A stretch of DNA of 64,000 nt from Dyella_B jejuensis. GTDB taxonomy: Bacteria > Pseudomonadota > Gammaproteobacteria > Xanthomonadales > Rhodanobacteraceae. A program made the position numbers and the translations under genes. Below the pieces are notes generated by a model, which had not been told where the DNA came from, made no database searches, and was given only the letters and a program-made list of their open reading frames with translations. Below, piece after piece: positions 1 to 6,944 of the stretch (positions within the stretch are counted from its first letter, which is position 1; each line of letters begins with the position of its first letter). The stretch is from positions 1-64,000 of the forward strand of contig NZ_JADIKJ010000004.1 of the NCBI RefSeq assembly GCF_044904675.1, written 5' to 3'.

Positions 1-1428
1 GATGCGAACTACCGGCTCACCGACCTGACCAGTCCGGCGTTCACCCTGCACGTGGCAAGGGATGCGATGGGGGATATCACGGCGATTGGCAATGCACCCG
101 GTGCGAGTCCGGCTACCGAGACCTATGCCTACGATCCGCTGTATCGGCTGACCCAAGTCAGCGAGGCCGATGGAAGCATTTTAGCAAGTGTCGCCTACGA
201 CCAGGCGGGCGACCGGCTCAGCAAGTCCGGCAGTGGCCTCGCCACGGGAACATACGACCACAGTATGGGTACGCACCTCTTAATCGCGACGGGTAACGCT
301 GCTCGTAGCGTAGATGCCAATGGCAACATGACGGCCATGGCCCAGAGTGGGAGCGCCTACGGCTTTGGGTATAACGATCGCAACCGGATGACGATTGCGC
401 AGTTGGCTGGCAGTACGGTGGGAAGTTACACGTATAACGCCCTGGATCAACGTATACAAAAAGTAGCTAATGGCACGACCGAGCGTTACGACTACAACGA
501 AACGCATCAGATGCTGGGTGAGTACGGAGCGACCAACAGAGATTACATCTGGATGGACGGCCTTCCGGTCGCTAATGTCGATAGGTCCGGAACAATCAGC
601 AGCATTGTCTACGTAACGGCCGATCAGTTTGGCACGCCACGGGCCATCGCAGACAGCAATGGCAATGCGATCTGGCAGTTTGCGTATGCCGGAAATCCGT
701 GGGGGGAGACGCAACCGACTTCGAATGGCTACGTCGATAACTTCCGTCTTCCCGGGCAGTACTACGATCAAGAAACGGGATTGGCCAATTACGGTCCGCG
801 TACTTACGGCGCTGATATCGGTGGCTTCAATCAGCCGGACCCGACCGGGCAGCGCGGTGGATATAACCTTTACGTCTATGCCAGCGATAACCCGCTTCAC
901 TTCGTAGACGCGCTCGGCCTGCAACAGACGGATGAGCTGGACCCAAAGACAAGCGAAGCGCTCAATACGCCCGAGACCAATGCAGAAGTTAAAGCTCTCG
1001 ATGAAAGTCAAGCCGAAGCGGCGCGTGCGCAAGACGCGAAACCATTTCTTTCGAGGAGGCCTGCATCTGAGTTTGGGGAGTTTGGTCAATGTTCGGCAGT
1101 CAAGCCGACGACTGCCCAGGTTGGTCCGCAAAAAGGACCAAATTTTATCGTAACTCCCTCGGGCACTGTGTACCCTGTTCCCGAGGGGGCTGTCGGACCA
1201 ACTCCCACTGATAATGGCCGAGGTATGCAATTTCAGGGCGGGAGTGGTGGTGGCGGCCTTAATCCAAGGACCTCGGGTTTTAGATATATGGAGCCAGTTA
1301 CGTCTGGCCCATACCAATATCCAAATGGTTATGGCTCATACAATAATATCTCCGGACAGGCCGTAAACCCTTATACTGGTCAAACAATCGCTCCATCAAA
1401 TCCGATGTGGCATATACCTAATGGGTAG
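1..1428 (+). CDS. Rhs-family polymorphic toxin, C-terminal part (5' end outside window)
   Basis: The reading frame is open from base 1, so the start lies upstream. The visible 475 residues hold typical YD repeats (for example YDPLYRLTQ and YDQAGDRL) and then the conserved Rhs core end, with the motifs YYDQETGLANYGPR and GGYNLYVYASDNP. The usual DPxGL that closes the core is VDALGL here. About 155 residues follow as the variable tip, rich in Gly, Pro and Tyr and ending in NPYTGQTIAPSNPMWHIPNG. Rhs proteins are exported, usually by a type VI secretion system, and the tip is the toxin. I recognise the tip as a recurrent Rhs or contact-dependent tip type but cannot name its activity. The next gene overlaps the stop codon, as expected for toxin and immunity. 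Confidence 0.88.
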   Translation, partial: DANYRLTDLTSPAFTLHVARDAMGDITAIGNAPGASPATETYAYDPLYRLTQVSEADGSILASVAYDQAGDRLSKSGSGLATGTYDHSMGTHLLIATGNAARSVDANGNMTAMAQSGSAYGFGYNDRNRMTIAQLAGSTVGSYTYNALDQRIQKVANGTTERYDYNETHQMLGEYGATNRDYIWMDGLPVANVDRSGTISSIVYVTADQFGTPRAIADSNGNAIWQFAYAGNPWGETQPTSNGYVDNFRLPGQYYDQETGLANYGPRTYGADIGGFNQPDPTGQRGGYNLYVYASDNPLHFVDALGLQQTDELDPKTSEALNTPETNAEVKALDESQAEAARAQDAKPFLSRRPASEFGEFGQCSAVKPTTAQVGPQKGPNFIVTPSGTVYPVPEGAVGPTPTDNGRGMQFQGGSGGGGLNPRTSGFRYMEPVTSGPYQYPNGYGSYNNISGQAVNPYTGQTIAPSNPMWHIPNG

Positions 1429-1795
1429 TAATGTGCAAGAAAAAAAGAAAACATTGCTGCAGGAATTGATCGAGCTGCATGAGTTAGCGTTTGTAACTAT
1501 TATGCGCGGCTATCTGCAGCTTAACTTTGATGGTCCATATCTCAATGTCTATACAATGCCTGAGATTGGTGAGGATGGTGCTTCAATTAAATTAACCGAT
1601 ATGGGCTACTACGATCGTCTTTGCAGATTGGTGGGAAAAAAAGTTATCTCCGCCAAGGAATTTCCTGGGATTTGTTTGATATTGGCTTTTGAGGGAGATG
1701 TTTTTTTACGTATCTCCCTTAAGCCAGAGGATCGTCAGTGCGCTGAAGCAGTCATGTTGCAAGGTGAAAATGGTAAGCAGTGGATGGTTTGGTGA
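1421..1795 (+). CDS. Probable immunity protein for the preceding Rhs toxin
   Basis: A 124-residue protein whose ATG overlaps the last 8 bases of the rhs gene, so the two are likely translationally coupled. It is acidic, has no signal peptide or membrane segment, and contains SIKLTDMGYYDRLC and a C-terminal pattern (VFLRISLKPEDRQCAEAVML, ending in VW). This pattern recalls small beta-rich immunity proteins that end in a polar strand. Base composition is clearly lower in GC than the flagellar genes downstream, as usual for Rhs tip cassettes. The immunity role is inferred from position and size only. About 100 bases of unassigned sequence follow, in which one frame reads as a possible gene tail. 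Confidence 0.6.
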   Translation: MGSNVQEKKKTLLQELIELHELAFVTIMRGYLQLNFDGPYLNVYTMPEIGEDGASIKLTDMGYYDRLCRLVGKKVISAKEFPGICLILAFEGDVFLRISLKPEDRQCAEAVMLQGENGKQWMVW

Positions 1796-1901
1796 CAAGG
1801 GTCATATTCGCGAAGGTGGAGAAATTAGGTCTGATTGGGTGCTTCATCGACCAAATTAATCCTGGCGCGCTATATGTCCAGTTTGCTCCTAGGCCTAAAT
1901 A

Positions 1902-2141
1902 ATGAACAAGATTGAAGTAGAGCTTTTTTCCGACCAAGGGGATGGCGCGATACTGCGGCTGCCCGAGAGAAAATTTTCGGGTCTGCTTCTACAGGAAGAT
2001 TCTTTAAGAAATTTGGCGGAAATGGCTGAGCGAGTGCATATGCTTTCAAATAACGGGAGCGATGAGCTTAAAGAGGAGGCCGCCTTGCTGGCAGAGTCGC
2101 TTCGTGATTTATGTTCCTGGTATGAATCTTTCGCCGAGTGA
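1902..2141 (+). CDS. Small acidic protein, DUF6959-like; second immunity candidate
   Basis: A 79-residue acidic protein beginning MNKIEVELFSDQGDG. It has a strand-rich N-terminal half containing LRLPERKFSGLLLQEDSL and a helical C-terminal half. The pattern 'LPxRKFxGxxxQxDSL' fits, from memory, the DUF6959 family of small proteins often found beside polymorphic toxin genes. There is no signal peptide. It lies between the active rhs tip with its immunity gene and the remnant of another rhs tip, so it probably served that displaced tip as its immunity gene. Family assignment and role are inference. Confidence 0.5.
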   Translation: MNKIEVELFSDQGDGAILRLPERKFSGLLLQEDSLRNLAEMAERVHMLSNNGSDELKEEAALLAESLRDLCSWYESFAE

Positions 2142-2150
2142 TATAAGTAG

Positions 2151-2465
2151 TGCGATCGCCATCCAATTAAATTCAGGCTTTACCTATATCGGGATGGATA
2201 TGAGTCGTATAACAACGCAAATGATCAGGTGATAAACCCATATGCTGGTAGTCCAAATATCTCCAGGACGGATCCTTTTTGGCACATAGTTCCGGAAGGG
2301 ATATCATTGATGTCGGACCATCCGCTACTCTCAAATCAAGAGTTCTTGACGCTCTTCCCAAGGAGCCAATGGATCGTTAGCTATTCGCAGGGCGCTGACT
2401 CGGGCGCAGTAATTCCCAACCGCATAGAGCATCGGCAGTATTCATATCCAGTCGACTGTGCGTAA
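2151..2465 (+). pseudogene. Displaced Rhs C-terminal tip remnant
   Basis: An open frame without a plausible start encodes RDGYESYNNANDQVINPYAG, then SRTDPFWHIVPEG. This aligns, gap-free or nearly so, with the end of the rhs gene at 1-1428 (PNGYGSYNNISGQAVNPYTG, then APSNPMWHIPNG). It is therefore the last ~45 codons (about 2172-2300) of a related Rhs tip, cut from its core. The frame continues to 2465 and runs into the 3' end of the convergent RES toxin gene. Such 'orphan' tips are left when a new tip and immunity cassette is inserted in front of an old one. Confidence 0.7.
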
Positions 2466-3351
2466 CTTCCGGCGGCGGTGGATCAGAGAGCGCCACGTAA
2501 GAGCTATCACTGGCTAGCTTGTGTGGAAACACTGCGATACAGGAGCCGCTGCCCTTTGTTGACGGGTAGCGGATGGCCTCAAAGCCAGCATCGAGGATCA
2601 GGCTGGCGAGTATTTGGCTGGGGGCAGGAAGGCCAAATTGAACGGGCATGACACGCCAGTTTCTGACCAGTGTCTCGCTGCGCAAACGCTTTACCGTGCG
2701 GATCATGAACACGCCGCTGGCTGGAATTTTGAGCCGGCGTTGGATTTTATGGGCTTCACTCGGCAACTTCATCTTGTTGAGAACCACACACAGCGCGTCG
2801 AGGGCGCCGGGTTGATCAAGATCAAAAACCTGTTCTAGGTGACCGTCCAAATAGGTGGCAGAAAAGCTGGAAGTTAGCGCTAATTCTTCGGGTGAAAGCC
2901 CATTGACGCGCTCATCTCCACTGAGCTGGAATTTTTCACGAAAGGCCGTTTCGAAGTCTTCGCCGATGTACAGCGCCGGCCATGGCGCGCGCATGGCTTT
3001 ATCTACATCGCGCCCGATGTTGAATCGTCCACCGTAGTCGGTCAGACTGCCGGCCGCTGACAAGGGGCTGAGTGAGTAGCGATACGTGACAACGCGCGCC
3101 CAACGCTTGAAGGATAAGGATGCTGGCGCGACGGATTGCAGCGCTTCCATCATCTCGCCGTACAAGCGCTGTCGCTGGGGCTCGACACCGAAATACAGCA
3201 GGTCATTGAGTTCGTCGAGGTCGCCCGATAATCGACGCCACTGATTCAAGTTCTCGGTCGAGAAGCGATCCAGTTCAAGCAGACTGGGACGTGATTCATC
3301 GGCCGATACGGTTGGCCGAATAGGTGGCTGTTGCTTCCTTGCCCTGGGCAC
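2377..3351 (-). CDS. RES-domain toxin (NAD+-degrading family)
   Basis: A 324-residue protein with a C-terminal RES domain from about residue 88. Visible family residues are Arg91 in TYRYS, the GGRFN motif (107-111), Tyr128 in LYIGEDFETAF and nearby Glu131/Glu134. RES toxins are NAD+ glycohydrolases or phosphorylases that stop growth by depleting NAD+. The N-terminal ~85 residues are an extra helical segment, so the protein is longer than minimal RES toxins. It starts with GTG directly after the stop of the antitoxin gene, so translation should be coupled. Activity is inferred from the family. Confidence 0.85.
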   Translation of the reverse strand: MPRARKQQPPIRPTVSADESRPSLLELDRFSTENLNQWRRLSGDLDELNDLLYFGVEPQRQRLYGEMMEALQSVAPASLSFKRWARVVTYRYSLSPLSAAGSLTDYGGRFNIGRDVDKAMRAPWPALYIGEDFETAFREKFQLSGDERVNGLSPEELALTSSFSATYLDGHLEQVFDLDQPGALDALCVVLNKMKLPSEAHKIQRRLKIPASGVFMIRTVKRLRSETLVRNWRVMPVQFGLPAPSQILASLILDAGFEAIRYPSTKGSGSCIAVFPHKLASDSSYVALSDPPPPEVTHSRLDMNTADALCGWELLRPSQRPANS

Positions 3352-3765
3352 TCAGCGTGTTCCGTGCGGACTGGTCGTCGCTGGTGCCATCCGTTCCGCC
3401 ATGGCATTAAGGATGAACTTGCGTAAGCGATCGAATCGACCCAGGCGAACCATGTCCCTGGGGGATATATCGCCTAGCAACGGATTTTTTGCTTTGAACC
3501 ACAGCGCTGTTTTTACCGCATCACCATCGAAGGCTTGCGCAACGAGATTGCACGTCATGGCGATTTCTTCAAGACGGTCTCGCACGGCGACGGGAATGGC
3601 ATCGTCATAGCGCACGGACTTCGGCGAAACAGCAGCCACGCGAGAGACGTCCGTTTTTTTAAGGTCCAGCCACTCGGACACTCGTTGCGGCTGAAACTGT
3701 GGGCCAAGCCCAAAGCCGAGAACGTCTTTGTCCGGTATGTTGCTGAATAGACTGACTGCGGTCAT
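3352..3765 (-). CDS. Xre/MbcA/ParS-type antitoxin (DUF2384)
   Basis: A 137-residue antitoxin partner of the RES toxin. The N-terminal part is a degenerate Xre-like helix-turn-helix (VSEWLDLKKTDVSRVAAVSP). The C-terminal part has the toxin-binding signature WFKAKNPLLGDISPRDMVR. I chose the ATG at 3765 because GAGAGG stands 8 bases before it. Earlier GTG and ATG codons at 3819 and 3786 would place the operator palindrome inside the gene. The antitoxin is expected to bind the toxin active site and to repress its own promoter through the repeats just upstream. Confidence 0.82.
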   Translation of the reverse strand: MTAVSLFSNIPDKDVLGFGLGPQFQPQRVSEWLDLKKTDVSRVAAVSPKSVRYDDAIPVAVRDRLEEIAMTCNLVAQAFDGDAVKTALWFKAKNPLLGDISPRDMVRLGRFDRLRKFILNAMAERMAPATTSPHGTR

Positions 3766-3798
3766 GGCTACGGCCTCTCGGGTCATGCAGTGTACCAC

Positions 3799-3816
3799 CC
3801 CATCCGCCCGGATGGG
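3799..3816. promoter_or_regulatory. Perfect palindrome, probable TA operator
   Basis: CCCATCCG-CC-CGGATGGG is an 8-bp perfect inverted repeat with a 2-base centre, 34 bases upstream of the antitoxin start. It directly abuts the 11-bp tandem repeats. Position and symmetry fit an autoregulatory operator of the Xre antitoxin. Confidence 0.6.
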
Positions 3817-3819
3817 CAC

Positions 3820-3863
3820 TTTTCAACCGCGTTTCAACCATATTCAAACCACGTTTTAACCAC
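3820..3863. repeat. Four tandem 11-bp repeats upstream of the RES/Xre operon
   Basis: Four consecutive 11-base units read on the plus strand TTTTCAACCGC, GTTTCAACCAT, ATTCAAACCAC and GTTTTAACCAC. The consensus is close to GTTTCAACCAC. The spacing is one helical turn, so bound protein would lie along one DNA face. They lie in the promoter region of the antitoxin gene and are best explained as iterated binding sites. Confidence 0.7.
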
Positions 3864-3881
3864 GGCGTCAATGAGGTCGAA

Positions 3882-4168
3882 ATGGCTGTGCGACGGGGAC
3901 TTGGAGGGGTATATGAGGGCAGCCATCGTGAAAAGGAGGTCACGCAGAGGGTGTGCCGGATTACTTTGGAAGCCCATGGCGCCCCGGCGTCGGCGCTTCT
4001 TGAAAGGGAGGCCCCTATTAGGGAGCGCCCTGCGTCATAGTTATCGACAACTATCTTGCAATTGGCGCTTGGGACAATGGCTTACCTGGCGATCCTGGGG
4101 CCTGGCCTCTTTGGCACAAAGCTATTGAAGGCAAGCTTGTCGGGTCGCCTAATGATGAAAATCACTAA
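3882..4168 (+). pseudogene. Frameshifted small gene of unknown function
   Basis: Two coding-like pieces lie in different frames. The first, 3882-4040, starts with ATG and contains TLEAHGAPASALLEREAPIR. The second frame is open from 4022 to a TAA at 4168 and contains DNYLAIGAWDNGLPGDPGAW and GKLVGSPNDENH. Both read like real protein, yet neither is complete, which suggests one gene broken by a frameshift near 4022-4040. I do not recognise the family. The location beside Rhs cassettes suggests a decayed cassette gene. Confidence 0.35.
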
Positions 4169-4387
4169 CTGGTTACTGGTCTTGGTGACGCTGGGGACAT
4201 CCTTGTCGTGTCCGCATTAATGGTATCGCCACAGCAATGCACTCGCGAACAGGCTATTCAAGCAGAGGGAAGTGATCCGAGTTTTCCCCGTTCTATCACC
4301 GCGACAAGCATTGCGACGCTTCTTTTTGCGCAGCCATGGAAAGGCGCTTTGCTGATCTCGATGTTGAAAACAAGCAGTGAGCGTTGA
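4152..4387 (+). pseudogene. Broken small gene with signal-peptide-like start
   Basis: It starts with ATGATG at 4152, overlapping the end of the preceding broken gene, and encodes a hydrophobic N-terminus (MMKITNWLLVLVTLGTSLSC) that stops at 4220. A second frame open from about 4205 to 4387 contains MVSPQQCTREQAIQAEGSDP. The simplest reading is one secreted or lipoprotein gene with a frameshift near 4205-4215. Family unknown. Confidence 0.35.
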
Positions 4388-4442
4388 TGGCCGCATTACA
4401 CCTCATCCGTGTGTAAAACTGGCCTTGGCAAAGTTGCCACCC

Positions 4443-5006
4443 TCAAAACTTCGGATCACGGCTTACATGCTCACTGGCCAAAAGGCCGAATATGAACAAG
4501 TCGTCAAAGCCGTTATCCGAATAGCAAGCCTCGCGAAGCCGACCTTCGAGCACAAAGCCAGCGCGCGCTGCAACGTGCTGGCTCGGTATATTGCTGGCAT
4601 GGCATCGCAATTCGACGCGATTGAAACGCAGGTCTTCAAACGCATGGTTCAATAGCTGCGCCAAGGCGCGGCTGACGAGGCCGCGCCCCTGGTAGCGGAC
4701 ATCAATGAAATAGCCCACTGCCGCTTTGCGGTTGTTGGCTTCGATATGGTTTAGCCGGATTCCGCCACAGAGGATGCCGTCCTGGTACAGATGCCAGTCG
4801 ATTAGCGATCCCTCCGCTATCTGGCGTTCGACCAGATCGAAATGCGCTTGCGCCCGATCCATGGTGATGACTTCGGCAAGCGGTGGTAGATAACGACCGA
4901 TAGGTTTTATGTTGCGCCGAACCAGTTCGATGAGTGATGGCGCATCGCTTCGTGATGCTGGTTTGGCTTCCAGGCCATTGCCGAGTTCGAAATGCTTCGT
5001 CTGCAC
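4443..5006 (-). CDS. GNAT-family N-acetyltransferase, RimJ/RimL-like
   Basis: A 187-residue single-domain acetyltransferase. The acetyl-CoA binding segment is seen at VGYFIDVRYQGRGLVSRAL (the Q/RxxGxG loop), followed by NRVELRCHASNIPSQHVAARAG, typical of the RimJ/RimL branch that acetylates ribosomal protein N-termini or small amines. The start is a GTG with only a weak upstream purine run (GACGAGA). It stands alone on the minus strand, converging with the broken genes to its left. The substrate cannot be told from sequence. Confidence 0.85.
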   Translation of the reverse strand: MQTKHFELGNGLEAKPASRSDAPSLIELVRRNIKPIGRYLPPLAEVITMDRAQAHFDLVERQIAEGSLIDWHLYQDGILCGGIRLNHIEANNRKAAVGYFIDVRYQGRGLVSRALAQLLNHAFEDLRFNRVELRCHASNIPSQHVAARAGFVLEGRLREACYSDNGFDDLFIFGLLASEHVSRDPKF

Positions 5007-5251
5007 GCGCGCGATCTCGTCGGCGATAAAGCAGTCAAGTCTAGACTATCGGGGAGTCAAGGCGTTTAGATGGAGGCCCTTGTAGGGCGCTCAGTTGTGC
5101 GTGGCGGGGGCTTGGTGTCCCGTCGTAAAGATAAGCGGGTCTACCTTGCCATGTTCTACGCCGGCGCGCGCTCCAGCGGCCGCACACGGCCTACCGTGAT
5201 AGCCCATCCAAACCTACGTAGACTTGCCTCCATGCCCTTCCAGAGACTCCC

Positions 5252-6850
5252 ATGAACGTTGACTCCCACGCCGCGTCGTCGATCCAGACTTTGCTGGGCG
5301 AAGCCGCGCTCGCCTATCAGCAAGGTGATTTTGCGCGTGCTGGCGAGCTTGCGTTGCAGGCAACACGCATGGAGCCGGGTAATGCCGAGGCGCACTACCT
5401 CACCGGCCTGGCGTGTCTGGATACCCAGCAGGTGAATCGCGCGCTGGAGCACTTGAACCGGGCGCTTTCGCTTAATCCCAAGAGTGCCGAGTACGCGACG
5501 CATTTTGGGCGGGCTTTGGCGCAGGCCCAGCGCTATAGCGAGGCGCTGCAGGTGGCCAATATCGCGTATGCGTTGCCGCCGGCCAGTCCGCTCACGCTGG
5601 ACGTGCTGGGCTCGGTCTATATGCAATGCAATGCGCACGAGCGCGCGCACGTGTTGTTCCGGCGTGCGGTGGCGTTGGCGCCGGATAACGCGATCTGCCG
5701 CTTCAATGCCGCGGTCACGGATACCTTTACCGGCGATTTCGCCGGGGCCGAGCGGCAGTTCGACGCCTGCCTCGCGCGCCAGCCGGATTATTGGCGGGCC
5801 TATGGGCTTCGTTCGCGCTTGCGGACGCAAACGGCGGACCGCAACCACGTCGATGCCTTGCAGGCGTTGCTGGTGGCGAACGCGGGCGACGCCGAGGCGC
5901 AGATCCATCTGCACAGCGCGCTCGGCAAGGAATACGAAGATCTCGGTGACTACGCCAAGGCGTTTGAACATCTGAGCCTGGGCAAGGCAGCGGCGCGGCG
6001 GCGCGTGTCTTACCGGCCGGAGCAGGACAGTGCCATGGTCGATGCGTTGATCAAGGCGTTTCCCGCCGAGATCTCCACCGGGACCGGCTACGGCAGCGAT
6101 GAGCCGATCTTCATCGTAGGCATGCCGCGTTCGGGTACGACCTTGGTCGAGCGCATTCTCTCCAGCCATCCGGAGGTCTATGCCGCTGGGGAATTGATGA
6201 ACTTTGGCGCGCAAGTGGAGCGCCTGGCTCCGGCTGATGTTCCGGCGCGGCTGGATCCGGCCTTGATCGCGCAATGCCATCGGCTGGATTGGCAGCGGCT
6301 GGGACTGCGCTATGTGGACAGCACGCGCCCGCAAACAGCGGTCAAGCCGCGTTTCATCGACAAGCTCCCGCATAATTTTCTGTATCTGGGGCTGATCGCC
6401 AAGGCGCTGCCCAAGGCCAAGCTCATTTGCCTGCGGCGTCATCCGCTGGATACGTGCCTGAGCAATTTCCGCGAAGCGTTTGCGGAGAATTCTTCTTTCC
6501 ATGGCTACAGTTTCGACCTGCTCGACATTGGCCGTTTCTACGTCCAGTTCGATCGCATGATGGCGCATTGGAACAAGGTCATGCCGGGCCGGGTGCTGCA
6601 AGTGGATTACGAAAGCCTGATCGCCGACCAGGCATCCGCCACGCGCACGCTGCTCGCCCACTGCGAACTGGCCTGGCACGATGCCTGCCTGCACTTCGAA
6701 CGGAACACGTCGGCCGTTGCGACGGCCAGCACGGCGCAAGTGCGAGAACCGATCCATCGCCGGGCCGTTGGCCGCTGGGAACGCTACCGGCCTTGGCTCG
6801 GTCCGCTGGAGCAACTGCTGAATCAGGCTGGGATCAAGACGAATACGTAA
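5252..6850 (+). CDS. TPR-repeat sulfotransferase family protein
   Basis: A 532-residue two-part protein. Residues about 10-250 are tetratricopeptide repeats (for example AEAHYLTGLACLDTQQVNRA). From about 285 comes a sulfotransferase domain with the PAPS-binding loop FIVGMPRSGTTLVERILSSH (about 286-306) and the second PAPS-contact segment RRHPLDTCLSNF near 394. The family transfers sulfate from PAPS to protein or glycan acceptors. The bacterial TPR forms are common but mostly uncharacterised. No signal peptide is visible, so it should act in the cytoplasm. It is monocistronic. The 245 bases upstream hold no other gene I can support. Confidence 0.88.
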   Translation: MNVDSHAASSIQTLLGEAALAYQQGDFARAGELALQATRMEPGNAEAHYLTGLACLDTQQVNRALEHLNRALSLNPKSAEYATHFGRALAQAQRYSEALQVANIAYALPPASPLTLDVLGSVYMQCNAHERAHVLFRRAVALAPDNAICRFNAAVTDTFTGDFAGAERQFDACLARQPDYWRAYGLRSRLRTQTADRNHVDALQALLVANAGDAEAQIHLHSALGKEYEDLGDYAKAFEHLSLGKAAARRRVSYRPEQDSAMVDALIKAFPAEISTGTGYGSDEPIFIVGMPRSGTTLVERILSSHPEVYAAGELMNFGAQVERLAPADVPARLDPALIAQCHRLDWQRLGLRYVDSTRPQTAVKPRFIDKLPHNFLYLGLIAKALPKAKLICLRRHPLDTCLSNFREAFAENSSFHGYSFDLLDIGRFYVQFDRMMAHWNKVMPGRVLQVDYESLIADQASATRTLLAHCELAWHDACLHFERNTSAVATASTAQVREPIHRRAVGRWERYRPWLGPLEQLLNQAGIKTNT

Positions 6851-6944
6851 GCGCTATCTGTCCCTGCGCGTAAGGGCGATCGGCCTGGCGTGGTTCGGCC
6901 GCACTTTCGCTATGATCGCCGCTTTGCACGATGGAGAGCCGCCG

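Noticed and set aside
3820..3863. CRISPR-like array
   Set aside because: The 11-bp units are contiguous without spacers and lie in a toxin-antitoxin promoter. No CRISPR array or cas gene was seen in the window.
5070..5255. 61-codon frame before the sulfotransferase gene
   Set aside because: Runs into the next gene's start, has no family resemblance and an Arg-rich random composition.
5156..6814. Long minus-strand open frame (552 codons) opposite the TPR-sulfotransferase
   Set aside because: It is antisense to a well-supported gene, rich in Arg and His, and a usual by-product of high GC with codon bias. The same holds for the long antisense frames at 6834-8522, 8410-9636, 19854-20945, 23761-25218, 28374-29996, 35384-37348 and 58930-60672.
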